Assembly (NCBI GenBank): GCA_001873065.1
Contig: MNYM01000045.1
Coordinates: 1 to 64,000 of the forward strand
DNA from: Flavobacteriaceae bacterium CG2_30_31_66
Lineage (GTDB): Bacteria; Bacteroidota; Bacteroidia; Flavobacteriales; Flavobacteriaceae
DNA length: 64,000 nucleotides
Direction: 5' to 3'
In this document: piece by piece, positions 25,068 through 34,389 of the stretch
How positions within the stretch are numbered: the stretch's first letter is position 1
Layout of the letters: each line of letters opens with the position of its first letter
Program-made: the position numbers and the translations under genes
Notes under the pieces: generated by a model
Databases searched by the model: none
What the model was told of the DNA's origin: nothing
What the model saw: the letters and a program-made list of their open reading frames with translations, nothing else

Positions 25068-26879
25068 ATGAACGTTTCTGAATCCATAGAACTTCAACTA
25101 AAAACCTTACCAAATGCGCCTGGTGTTTATCAATATTTTGATAAAGACAACAAAATTATTTACGTTGGCAAAGCCAAAGATTTAAAGAAACGAGTGACTT
25201 CCTATTTTACAAAAACCCAAGAAAATGGTAAAACACGGGTTTTAGTAAAAAAAATTGTTCATATCAAACACATTGTTGTAAACACGGAAACTGATGCGCT
25301 TTTATTAGAAAATAATCTGATAAAAAAACACAAACCCAGATATAATGTGTTGCTGAAAGATGACAAAAGTTATCCTTGGATTTGTATCAAAAAAGAGCGT
25401 TTTCCGAGAGTTTTTATGACACGAAATGTGGTAAAAGATGGCTCAGAATATTTTGGACCTTACACTTCAGTAAAAACGGTTAGAGTGCTGCTAGATTTGA
25501 TTAAAGACTTATATCCTTTAAGAAATTGCAATTTTGATTTGTCAGAAAAAAACATTGACGAAGGCAAATATAAAGTTTGTTTAGAATATCATTTAAAAAA
25601 TTGCAAAGGTGCTTGTGAAGGCTTTGAAACGGAGCAGAATTACAACGAATCTATCAAAGAAATTCGCAATATTGTTAAGGGAAATTTTAAGGAAAGTTTA
25701 GAAAGATTTCAAATAATCATGCATGATTTTGCGGAGAAAATGGAATTTGAAGAAGCCCAAAAAGTAAAAGAAAAACTAGATTTATTAAGCAATTACCAAG
25801 CAAAAAGTACGATTGTAAATCCATCTATAAATAATGTGGATGTTTTTTCCATTATTTCTGATGAAACGCATGGTTATGCGAATTTTTTAAAAATTTCAAA
25901 CGGTTCTATTATTCAGTCACATACCACAGAAATAAAGAAAAAATTAGACGAATCTGACCAAGAATTGTTGGAGCTTTTTATAGTTGAAATAAGACAACGT
26001 TTCAACTCACAATCACCAGAAATTTATGTTCCTTTTGAGGTAGATTTGGGAGAAGATATCAAAGTTACCGTTCCAAAATTAGGAGATAAAAAACGCATTG
26101 TAGAACTTTCTGAGCGCAATGCAAAATATTACAGGCAAGAGCAATTCAAGCAAATAAAAATTGTTGATCCTGAAAGGCATGTAAATCGAATTATGGCACA
26201 AATGAAAAAAGATTTGCGCCTTTCTGAAGAGCCAAAACACATAGAATGTTTTGACAATTCGAACATTCAAGGCACAAATCCTGTGGCAGCTTGCGTGGTT
26301 TTTAAAGACGGAAAACCTAGCAAAAAAGACTACAGACATTACAACATAAAATCTGTAAAAGGTCCTGACGATTTTGCGTCCATGGAAGAAGTTGTGTATA
26401 GACGTTATAGCAGATTGCTTTCAGAAAACGAATCATTACCACAATTGATTGTTATTGACGGTGGAAAAGGACAATTATCATCGGCTTTAAAAAGTTTAGA
26501 TGTATTGGGTTTGCGTGGAAAAATTGCCATTATTGGGATTGCAAAACGCTTGGAAGAAATTTATTATCCTGAAGATTCTATTCCTATGTATTTGGATAAA
26601 AAATCGGAAACATTAAAAATAATTCAGTTTTTAAGAAATGAAGCACATAGATTTGGCATTACTTTTCACAGAAACAAGCGTAGTAAAAGCGCAATTCAAT
26701 CAGAGCTAGAACAAATTCCTGATGTTGGAGCACAAACAATTACAACTTTATTGCGTACATTTAAGTCCGCAAAACGCGTTAAAGTGGCAACTTTTGAAGA
26801 AATTCAACAATCTATCGGAAACGCGAGAGCCATGAAAGTATATCAATTTTATCATCCAGAAAAAACGAATGAAAACTAA
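25068..26879 (+). CDS. uvrC: UvrABC excinuclease subunit C
   Basis: A 603-residue nucleotide-excision-repair nuclease. The N-terminal GIY-YIG domain (NAPGVYQYFDKDNKIIYVGK) makes the 3' incision. The four-Cys-like segment (NCNFDLSEK, YHLKNCKGACEGF), the UVR motif (EEAQKVKEKLDLL) and the RNase-H-like domain with IECFDNSNIQGTNPVA and VIDGGKGQLSSAL follow, ending in a helix-hairpin-helix (IPDVGAQTITTLL). Its last 11 bases overlap the start of the patatin gene, which implies coupled translation. Confidence 0.97.
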   Translation: MNVSESIELQLKTLPNAPGVYQYFDKDNKIIYVGKAKDLKKRVTSYFTKTQENGKTRVLVKKIVHIKHIVVNTETDALLLENNLIKKHKPRYNVLLKDDKSYPWICIKKERFPRVFMTRNVVKDGSEYFGPYTSVKTVRVLLDLIKDLYPLRNCNFDLSEKNIDEGKYKVCLEYHLKNCKGACEGFETEQNYNESIKEIRNIVKGNFKESLERFQIIMHDFAEKMEFEEAQKVKEKLDLLSNYQAKSTIVNPSINNVDVFSIISDETHGYANFLKISNGSIIQSHTTEIKKKLDESDQELLELFIVEIRQRFNSQSPEIYVPFEVDLGEDIKVTVPKLGDKKRIVELSERNAKYYRQEQFKQIKIVDPERHVNRIMAQMKKDLRLSEEPKHIECFDNSNIQGTNPVAACVVFKDGKPSKKDYRHYNIKSVKGPDDFASMEEVVYRRYSRLLSENESLPQLIVIDGGKGQLSSALKSLDVLGLRGKIAIIGIAKRLEEIYYPEDSIPMYLDKKSETLKIIQFLRNEAHRFGITFHRNKRSKSAIQSELEQIPDVGAQTITTLLRTFKSAKRVKVATFEEIQQSIGNARAMKVYQFYHPEKTNEN

Positions 26880-29067
26880 CTATTTTTTGATTTTTTTCTT
26901 CCTTCCATTTTTGATGTTTGGTCAACAAACGCAACCAAAAGTAGGATTGGTTTTGAGTGGTGGAGGAGCAAAAGGATTTGCACATATTGCTGTTTTAAAA
27001 GAAATTGACAAAGCAGGAATTCAACTTGATTATATTGCTGGTACGAGTATGGGTGCCATTATTGGAGGAATGTATGCAGCAGGTTATTCAGCAAATCAGA
27101 TTGAAAAAATGGTAATAGAAATTGATTTTGTTTCGTTGTTAAGAGATAATTTGCCAAGAAATGCTTCCCCATTTTTTGAAAAAGAATTTGAAGAAAATTC
27201 AAGCATTACTTTACCTGTTACAAAAGGAAAAATTGGTTTGCCAAAAGCAATTTCAAAAGGTCAAAATGTGACGAATTTATTAATAGAATTGTTTGATTCA
27301 ACAGAGGAAATTACAGATTTTTCTAAACTTTCTATCCCGTTTTTTTGTGTTGCAACAGATGTTGAAACAGGAGGAGAGGTTATTCTTGAAAAAGGCTCAT
27401 TGCCAATGGCTTTACGTGCAAGTGGTTCTTTTCCTACGTTGTTAAACCCTGTTGTGATGGATGGAAAATTATTGGTTGATGGTGGAGTTGCGAATAATTT
27501 TCCCATTGATTTGATGAAATCCAAAGGAATAGATATTGTAATTGGTGTTGATGTTGAAGGCCGTTTGTTCGAGAAGGAAAAATTAACGTCAGCCATTGCG
27601 ATTTTAAACCAAATTGTAAGTTATCAAATGTACAGCAAAAGTGAAAATCAGAAAAAAAATGTAGATGTCTATATTCATCCAGATATTTATGATTTTAATG
27701 TGGTAGATTTTGATAAAAAACTAGAAATCATAGAAAAAGGAAAACAAGAAGCAGAAAAATTTGGTGAAGTTTTTAAAGAAATTGCAAAAAAACAACTCCT
27801 TAAAAAAGATAGAAAAATCATTGAATTTCATCAGAAAAAAAAATTAATTTCAAGCATAAACTTGCTCGGAAATGAAAATTACACGAGAGCTTACGTGATT
27901 GGAAAATTAAATATTATAGAAGGCGATAGCCTCACTAGAAAAGACATTTCAAGTAAAATACAATTATTACACGCTACAAAAAATTACGACAGAATTACGT
28001 ATTCATTACATCAAAAATTAGATACAACTTTTGATTTTCATATTGCTGTAAAAGAGTCAAATGAGAATGCAAGTGTAAGTTTAGGAGCGCATTATGATTT
28101 GTTATATCAATCAGGATTCCTAATTAACTTAAAACAAAAGCATCTTTTAACTAATAACGATTTGTTATCAATAGATTTAATTGTAGGAGATAATTTACGA
28201 TACAATCTCAATTATTTTGTTGACAACGGATTCTATACAAGTTATGGTTTTCGCTCTCGATACGATCATTTTAAAGCAAATTCTAAGTTTAATCCGATTG
28301 TAAGACAATTTCCAAATATCAATTCAATAGAATTGAACTATGTAGATATTACCAATCAATTTTTTATTCAAACCACCTTTGGGCGAAAATTCGCTTTGGG
28401 TTTGGGTGCTGAACACAAATTTATCAACGTTAGCACAGAGACAATTAACAATAATAATAATAATTTGATTATTGATAAAAGTAATTATTTCAATGCTTTT
28501 GCTTATTTAAAGTTAGATACGTATGATCAAAAATACTTTGTTACAAAAGGATATTTTGCAGATTTAAATTTTAAATGGTATATAGGTTCAACCGATTTTA
28601 ATCAGGATTTCAAACAATTTGTACAAACAAAAGGAACACTTGGATTTGCTACCACTTTTGGCGAGCGATTTACGTTTCAATTAAATAATGAAGCGGGTTT
28701 CACTTTTAATAATCCAACTTCAGAAGTATTTGATTTTTATTTAGGAGGATATAATCAAAATTATATCAACACATTTTTTACTATGTATGGGTATGATTTT
28801 GCAGAATTGTCTAATAAATCATTTATAAAATCAGAATTTACGCTCAGATACCGATTTTTTGAAAATCATTATGGATCAATCATTGCTAACTATGCACGTT
28901 TAGATAACAATGTTTTTAAGGATATTGATTTATTTAAAAACGTATTTTCTGGTTATGTAATTGGCTATAGTTATAATAGTTTTTTAGGCCCGATTGAACT
29001 GAAATATAGCTGGTCTCCAGAGACCAAACAAAGGTATTGGTTGTTTAACCTTGGATTTTGGTTCTAA
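26869..29067 (+). CDS. Patatin-like phospholipase with outer-membrane barrel (PlpD-like)
   Basis: A 732-residue protein with a signal peptide (residues 1 to about 18). The patatin domain (about 24-220) has the oxyanion hole GLVLSGGGAKGFAH, the nucleophile elbow GTSMG with Ser60, and the catalytic Asp204 in DGGVANNFPI. A POTRA-like domain (about 318-395) and a C-terminal 16-strand-type beta-barrel ending NLGFWF follow. This is the layout of type Vd autotransporters such as PlpD. It overlaps uvrC by 11 bases and ends one base from the convergent phosphate-transporter gene. Confidence 0.92.
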   Translation: MKTNYFLIFFFLPFLMFGQQTQPKVGLVLSGGGAKGFAHIAVLKEIDKAGIQLDYIAGTSMGAIIGGMYAAGYSANQIEKMVIEIDFVSLLRDNLPRNASPFFEKEFEENSSITLPVTKGKIGLPKAISKGQNVTNLLIELFDSTEEITDFSKLSIPFFCVATDVETGGEVILEKGSLPMALRASGSFPTLLNPVVMDGKLLVDGGVANNFPIDLMKSKGIDIVIGVDVEGRLFEKEKLTSAIAILNQIVSYQMYSKSENQKKNVDVYIHPDIYDFNVVDFDKKLEIIEKGKQEAEKFGEVFKEIAKKQLLKKDRKIIEFHQKKKLISSINLLGNENYTRAYVIGKLNIIEGDSLTRKDISSKIQLLHATKNYDRITYSLHQKLDTTFDFHIAVKESNENASVSLGAHYDLLYQSGFLINLKQKHLLTNNDLLSIDLIVGDNLRYNLNYFVDNGFYTSYGFRSRYDHFKANSKFNPIVRQFPNINSIELNYVDITNQFFIQTTFGRKFALGLGAEHKFINVSTETINNNNNNLIIDKSNYFNAFAYLKLDTYDQKYFVTKGYFADLNFKWYIGSTDFNQDFKQFVQTKGTLGFATTFGERFTFQLNNEAGFTFNNPTSEVFDFYLGGYNQNYINTFFTMYGYDFAELSNKSFIKSEFTLRYRFFENHYGSIIANYARLDNNVFKDIDLFKNVFSGYVIGYSYNSFLGPIELKYSWSPETKQRYWLFNLGFWF

Positions 29068-29068
29068 A

Positions 29069-31324
29069 TTACTTTTTCATCTTTTTTGTGCTCAAATGAA
29101 ACTCCTCATATGTTTCTAGAAGATTCATAAGTGCTTTAATTAAATCCTTGGTTTCTAGTAAAATACTGAAATATAAAGTGGTGTTTTTTGGACTTGTTTC
29201 ATCAGTTCTAATTCTAGTCACTTGTTTTTCAACAGACGCAGAAACATCATTCAATAACTGGTTTTTCTCTTTTAAAACTGGATTCAAATTGTCAAAATCT
29301 CTATTTTTAAAAATAGTACTTACGCTTCCCAAAACCGATGTCAATTGAATATTGATGTCTTTTAAATCTTTAAGTTGCCCTTTTTTAAGATCTTTGTGAT
29401 TGTTGTGAACGTGCTTATAACTTGCTCTTGAAATATAGCTGATAGATTGTGCGGCGTCTTGTAAATATCCTAAAACCATGATATAAAACTTACTTGCTTG
29501 TACAGAAGTTTCATCTAATGATTTGATAAAATAGAAAACATTGTCTTTTAAATTATCAATTTCGTCATTTAATTTTGAAACGAATTTATCAGTTTTTCGT
29601 AATTTATTTAAATCATGTTTTGCTAAATCATCAACAACATTGGTATATAATTTATTGATTCTAATAGCAACCTCCGAAATGTGATCAGAACTTTCTTCAA
29701 TTACACCATTGATGGTAATCAATTCAGATCTTTCAATGTATGTTTTTCTTTGAATTTCTTTGGTTCTTTTTCTATGAGAAATAGAATTTTTCGCAATTAA
29801 GAAACCTACTAATACCAATAATATGGGTATAAAAATAATGTGTAAGAAAATAAAATAGGCAATAATTCCTGAAGCTACAAATGCAATGATTGCCGTTAAA
29901 AACCAACCAGCAATCACATTTAAAACTCCAGCAACTCTATATACTGCGCTTTCACGCCCCCAAGCTCTATCTGCTAAAGAACTTCCCATAGCCACCATAA
30001 AAGTCACGTAAGTTGTTGAAAGAGGCAATTTTACAGATGTAGCAAATGAGATTAAAACACTTGCCATAATCAAGTTTACTGCAGCTCTGACCAAGTCAAA
30101 TGCAGGTATTTCATGATTTTTGTCTTTTGGTAATTTTAATTCAGGTTTTTCAAATTTTGAATTGATATATTCCTGTGCTTTTGATGGAATTACATAACTA
30201 ATTCCAGAGTTGATAAACATCGAAAAACGAACCACAACTCTTGATAAATTATTTGGTTGAAACTTTTCATGACCTTCACCTTGTCTTGATAGATTGATTC
30301 CTGTTTCAATAACCGTTTTTGCTTTAGAAGAAGTCCATAACGTAATAACCATTACTGCACCAGCCGTCAATAACAACCAAATATTAGAGGGCACTTTTTT
30401 TGCCAAACTATCCATAAAAAATAAACTTGGATCTGCGCCTGAAACTTGCCAGGTTTCATAAGAATTTAATGCTGCAATTGGAACTCCAATAAAATTTACC
30501 AAATCATTTCCAGAGAAAGCAATTGCCAATGAAAATGTACCAATTCCGATAATTAAAACTAAAATACTTTTTTTTAAAACTTTCACAAAAATGTATGAAA
30601 AAACAGTCCAAAAAATAAAATTCCCGGCAAGAATTGACGATGTGTTGGTTTCTAAAACACCTTTAATGCTTGCATAAAACTCTGTTCCTTGTAATCCTTT
30701 AATAATGATAAAATACGTAATTGCTGTAATCGCAAATCCTCCAAATATTGAATGAATATAAGCTGGTCTTGTTTCAAAATTAAAAGTGTAGATAAGTCTT
30801 GAAAAATATTGCACAATTGCACCAACAGTAAATGCAACAACTACAGATAATAAAATCCCAAAAATAATTTCGGTAGCAGTATTATAGTTGATATAATTCC
30901 AAATTGCAGATAAATTTTCAGTATCATTTTGAGAAATTTTTAAAGCAGCAATTACAACTGCAGCTCCTAATAATTCAAAAACGATTGAAACAGTAGTAGA
31001 AGTTGGCATTCCAAGAGAATTGAACACATCCAACAAAAGAATATCTGTGATCATCACTGCCATAAAAATGAGCATCACATCGTGAAAAACAAACATGCCA
31101 GGATTAAAAATTCCGTTTCTGGCAACTTCCATCATTCCACTTGAAGTGATTGCTCCAAGAAAAACACCAATAGTGGCTATTATTAATATATTTTTAGCTG
31201 AGATGGCTTTAGAACCAATAGCAGAATTTAGGAAATTTACAGCATCATTACTAACTCCCACAACCAAATCAACAATTGCTAAAACGCCTAGGGCAATAAG
31301 CATTAAAATATATGGATCACTCAT
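29069..31324 (-). CDS. PiT-family inorganic phosphate transporter with PhoU-like C-terminal domain
   Basis: A 751-residue transporter. Pit repeats are visible at both ends of the membrane part: VGVSNDAVNFLNSAIGSKAI near residue 23 and PLSTTYVTFMVAMGSSLADRAWG near 430, with SLGMPTSTTVSIVFELLGAA near 110. After the last membrane helices (about 480-510) comes a cytoplasmic helical domain of about 220 residues with PhoU/DUF47-like pattern. It imports phosphate with H+ or Na+. A strong -7 element (TACCTTTG) lies at 31346-31353. Confidence 0.93.
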   Translation of the reverse strand: MSDPYILMLIALGVLAIVDLVVGVSNDAVNFLNSAIGSKAISAKNILIIATIGVFLGAITSSGMMEVARNGIFNPGMFVFHDVMLIFMAVMITDILLLDVFNSLGMPTSTTVSIVFELLGAAVVIAALKISQNDTENLSAIWNYINYNTATEIIFGILLSVVVAFTVGAIVQYFSRLIYTFNFETRPAYIHSIFGGFAITAITYFIIIKGLQGTEFYASIKGVLETNTSSILAGNFIFWTVFSYIFVKVLKKSILVLIIGIGTFSLAIAFSGNDLVNFIGVPIAALNSYETWQVSGADPSLFFMDSLAKKVPSNIWLLLTAGAVMVITLWTSSKAKTVIETGINLSRQGEGHEKFQPNNLSRVVVRFSMFINSGISYVIPSKAQEYINSKFEKPELKLPKDKNHEIPAFDLVRAAVNLIMASVLISFATSVKLPLSTTYVTFMVAMGSSLADRAWGRESAVYRVAGVLNVIAGWFLTAIIAFVASGIIAYFIFLHIIFIPILLVLVGFLIAKNSISHRKRTKEIQRKTYIERSELITINGVIEESSDHISEVAIRINKLYTNVVDDLAKHDLNKLRKTDKFVSKLNDEIDNLKDNVFYFIKSLDETSVQASKFYIMVLGYLQDAAQSISYISRASYKHVHNNHKDLKKGQLKDLKDINIQLTSVLGSVSTIFKNRDFDNLNPVLKEKNQLLNDVSASVEKQVTRIRTDETSPKNTTLYFSILLETKDLIKALMNLLETYEEFHLSTKKMKK

Positions 31325-31345
31325 TTTTAATAGTATTTAAAGGAA

Positions 31346-31377
31346 CAAAGGTAGCTATCACAATTGTGGACAATTGT
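31346..31377 (-). promoter_or_regulatory. Promoter of phosphate transporter with tandem ACAATTGT boxes
   Basis: On the minus strand TACCTTTG (31353-31346) fits the -7 element. Just upstream are two copies of the palindrome ACAATTGT, at 31360-31367 and 31370-31377, exactly 10 bases apart. Their position at about -20 to -35 fits regulator binding; the factor is unknown. Confidence 0.5.
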
Positions 31378-31416
31378 ATATTTTATGTATTAAAAAATAA
31401 TTTTTAATATACCAAT

Positions 31417-34248
31417 TTATTTAAAAGTTAAACTCACTCCCAAAGAAAATATAATTCCAGGAGAAAAACTTCTAAAGAGGTTGCTTTTTTCTTTGTTCAA
31501 AATATAATAACTTTCTGTTTTGTCTTGTAAAATATTTTTTGCCCTAAAAGTAATTTTCTTTGTTAATTTTTCGCCACTAAATACCTTTGAAGCTGAAAAA
31601 TCAAGATTGTGAAAAGGCTCTGAATAGATGTCTGGAACCCCTCCAGCACCAACAAATTCTAATGTAGCTCCTTGTACATTGTAGTAAAGTCCTGCTTCAA
31701 TTTCTTTTTCACTTTCAGACGCTAATAATCCCACGTTTATCATATAAGGTGATTGTCCTTGTAATTCTCTTTCTCTGCTGATTACTTGCCCAGGTTCCGC
31801 CAAAATTACTCTGCTATTATATTCATCATCATTCATAGTTTGTTTAGCGCTTATGAAAGAGATATTTGTATTAACGTTAAATGTTAAATTATTTAAAGTT
31901 AAAATATTTTTTCTCAATTCAAATTCTACTCCTCTTACAGTTGCTTTTTCATTATTTCTAGCTGTAAAATCATTAGGAGTATCATCACTAACAACAGCAA
32001 TTTCTATGGGATTTTTAAAACTTTTTGAAAACAAACTTAAAGCAAATATTTCATTTTTCTCACCAAAGAATTCATATCTTAAATCATAATTATCGATATA
32101 AGCTGATTTTATATCAGGATTACCTAGAAAAAATGTTTCTGTTACTGGATCAATTAAGTAAGCTGATGAAGCCTCTCTAAAACTTGGTCTTGCAGTGGTT
32201 TTGTAATAAGAGACTCTCACATTACTTTTTTCATTGGGCGAAATAATAAGGTTAATATTAGAAAATAAATCTTTATCATCTATGAACAACTTATTTTCAA
32301 ATTTTTCGCCCAATAAATTTTCTCCAGTATATCTTAATTGATATGTTTCAAAACGAACGCCAATTACAGCCTTTATCATTTCTGAAAACTTTAATTCGGA
32401 TGAAAAATAAAAGGCATCATTTTTTGATTCTGAATTATATACATTTGTTCTTTCAGGTCCTCCTGCAATGTAAGTTCCATCACTTCTTTTAAATGGATTT
32501 GGTGATTGAACCCAAATGTTTTCATCTGCAAGGATAGCATTTGCATCACCTCCAAATATACCGCTATCACCGTTGTAAAGTATGTCAAATTTCCTAGAAT
32601 TAAAATCTCGTTCTTTTGATATTTTAGATGCTCCTAACCTTATTTTACCACTAAAACTTGTTGCTTGTAAAGGAACTTCTATGTCCAATTTACCCACAGT
32701 ACTTTTTTCATCTAAATCTCTCCACAATCTTGAAGGAGATGCAATTGGGTTAGGCCCTATTATATAAAAAGATTTATCTGCATCTGTTTCGAATATCGTT
32801 CTTTTGAAATCTTTATCACTTAGGATAGATTTTGAAGGTGCAAACTTCCATTCAACTGTAAATAAATTATCTCCTATAGTATGTCTTCCGGTTATAGGAA
32901 TACTTCTCAAATTTCTTTCAGTATAGGTAATAATACTTCCCTCTCCCCAATAAGGATTTTCAATAAATGTTTGACGTGCTAGATTTAAAGCGTTCGATTC
33001 TCCGTTTTGTAAATCAATAAAATTTACAGAAATTTTATTTTTATTATCCTTATAAGTTACTCCTAATAAAGTGCTTAAATAAGTATTTATAGTTCCTAAA
33101 ACACCATTTTGTACCAATTCATTTTGAATACCGTCATTTGGGGTTCTTATAACATTTGCTCTGTAGAAATCATCCAAAAAAGATGTTTCTGATTTATAAC
33201 CAATTGCTGCAATATAACCTATAGATGATTCTCCGTCTTTTTTTAATTTATAACCATTTGAGGCTGAAAAACCAAAATTATAATTCAAATCACTTGTTTG
33301 TTGAATCGGTTTTAAGTTTTTTGTCAATTTTTTTGTGCTTTCTGTCAAAACTGATGCTTCTTCAGCAGTTTGAATTGGTAGAAATAGTGCTGGTGGTAAG
33401 GCAATATTAGGGTCAATTGGTAAGTCTCTTAATCCATCATCTTTTCCCCTCCAATCAGAACTGCTTTTTACATCAGCAATAAAATTTTTATTGAAGTGCA
33501 TATCAGGATTATATCCTGCTGTAAAATTTACAGTGTATTCTGGGGTAAACGCAAAGTCTTTTAAATTGATATCAACAGTTCCTCCTGTAAAGTCAGCACC
33601 TATTTCTGAGGATGCCGATTTTTTTACTAAAATATTTTCAATAAGATTGGTTGGAAAAATATCCATAGGAATGGTATTTCTATCTGGGTCTAAACCAGGT
33701 AGCTCCATTCCATTTAGGGTAGTTTTTGAATAGCGATCTCCCAATCCACGAACATATATATATTTTCCTCCTTGAACTGAAATTCCTGGTACTCTTTTGA
33801 TAGCTCCTGCAACGTCACTATCTCCTGCTTTTTTTATTGACTGAATTGATAAACCGTCAACTAAACTTATTGATTTCTTTTGAAGATTTAAAACTGATGC
33901 TTCTGAATTCTTTTTAGAAGTAGTAGTAATAATAACTGCGTCTAATTGGTTAGATTCAGGTTTAAGAGTTACTTGTAAAAATGTTTCTTTATTTGATTTC
34001 ACAATAACTTCACTCAATTGAATTGTTGTATATCCAATAAAAGAGAAAATAACAGTGTAAGTTCCAGGTGAAACTTTGATTTCAAATTTTCCATCAATAT
34101 CAGTAGTTGCTCCGTTTTTTGTTCCTTTTACAGAGACATTGGCAAAAGGCAAGGGTTCATTATAATCACTATCCATAACAATTCCTGTTATTGTTTGGGA
34201 GAATGAAGTAAAACTTATTAAAAATAATAGTACTAGAATAAATTTCAT
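31417..34248 (-). CDS. TonB-dependent outer-membrane receptor with carboxypeptidase-regulatory-like domain
   Basis: A 943-residue receptor. It has a signal peptide (residues 1 to about 17) and a CarboxypepD_reg-like domain (about 20-105: TGIVMDSDYNEPLPFANVSV, FSFIGYTT). The plug (about 110-230: AGAIKRVPGISVQGG, YIYVRGLGDRYSKTTLNG) is followed by a 22-strand-type barrel ending FSLGVSLTFK. No SusD partner lies nearby; instead a T9SS beta-helix protein lies upstream on the same strand. The ligand is not evident. Position beside a Pit transporter raises the possibility of phosphate-related uptake. Confidence 0.92.
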   Translation of the reverse strand: MKFILVLLFLISFTSFSQTITGIVMDSDYNEPLPFANVSVKGTKNGATTDIDGKFEIKVSPGTYTVIFSFIGYTTIQLSEVIVKSNKETFLQVTLKPESNQLDAVIITTTSKKNSEASVLNLQKKSISLVDGLSIQSIKKAGDSDVAGAIKRVPGISVQGGKYIYVRGLGDRYSKTTLNGMELPGLDPDRNTIPMDIFPTNLIENILVKKSASSEIGADFTGGTVDINLKDFAFTPEYTVNFTAGYNPDMHFNKNFIADVKSSSDWRGKDDGLRDLPIDPNIALPPALFLPIQTAEEASVLTESTKKLTKNLKPIQQTSDLNYNFGFSASNGYKLKKDGESSIGYIAAIGYKSETSFLDDFYRANVIRTPNDGIQNELVQNGVLGTINTYLSTLLGVTYKDNKNKISVNFIDLQNGESNALNLARQTFIENPYWGEGSIITYTERNLRSIPITGRHTIGDNLFTVEWKFAPSKSILSDKDFKRTIFETDADKSFYIIGPNPIASPSRLWRDLDEKSTVGKLDIEVPLQATSFSGKIRLGASKISKERDFNSRKFDILYNGDSGIFGGDANAILADENIWVQSPNPFKRSDGTYIAGGPERTNVYNSESKNDAFYFSSELKFSEMIKAVIGVRFETYQLRYTGENLLGEKFENKLFIDDKDLFSNINLIISPNEKSNVRVSYYKTTARPSFREASSAYLIDPVTETFFLGNPDIKSAYIDNYDLRYEFFGEKNEIFALSLFSKSFKNPIEIAVVSDDTPNDFTARNNEKATVRGVEFELRKNILTLNNLTFNVNTNISFISAKQTMNDDEYNSRVILAEPGQVISRERELQGQSPYMINVGLLASESEKEIEAGLYYNVQGATLEFVGAGGVPDIYSEPFHNLDFSASKVFSGEKLTKKITFRAKNILQDKTESYYILNKEKSNLFRSFSPGIIFSLGVSLTFK

Positions 34249-34284
34249 AATTATAAGTTTATGATTTAAAAAATATTTAGTTCA

Positions 34285-34292
34285 CAAAAGTA
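34285..34292 (-). promoter_or_regulatory. -7 element upstream of TonB-dependent receptor
   Basis: TACTTTTG on the minus strand, matching TAnnTTTG, 36 bases upstream of the start codon. Confidence 0.45.
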
Positions 34293-34330
34293 TTATTAAT
34301 CAAGATATTGAACGTTAAGTTAATGTAAAC

Positions 34331-34360
34331 AAAAAAGAGCTTTAGTTAACTAAAGCTCTT
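34331..34360 (-). terminator. Palindromic terminator between T9SS protein and receptor genes
   Basis: A perfect 26-base palindrome (AAGAGCTTTAGTT with AACTAAAGCTCTT, 34335-34360), followed on the minus strand by a T-run (complement of 34331-34336). It separates the T9SS gene from the receptor gene, so each has its own transcript or the receptor is attenuated. Confidence 0.85.
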
Positions 34361-34389
34361 TATGATAAAAGATTATAATTTATTGATAC

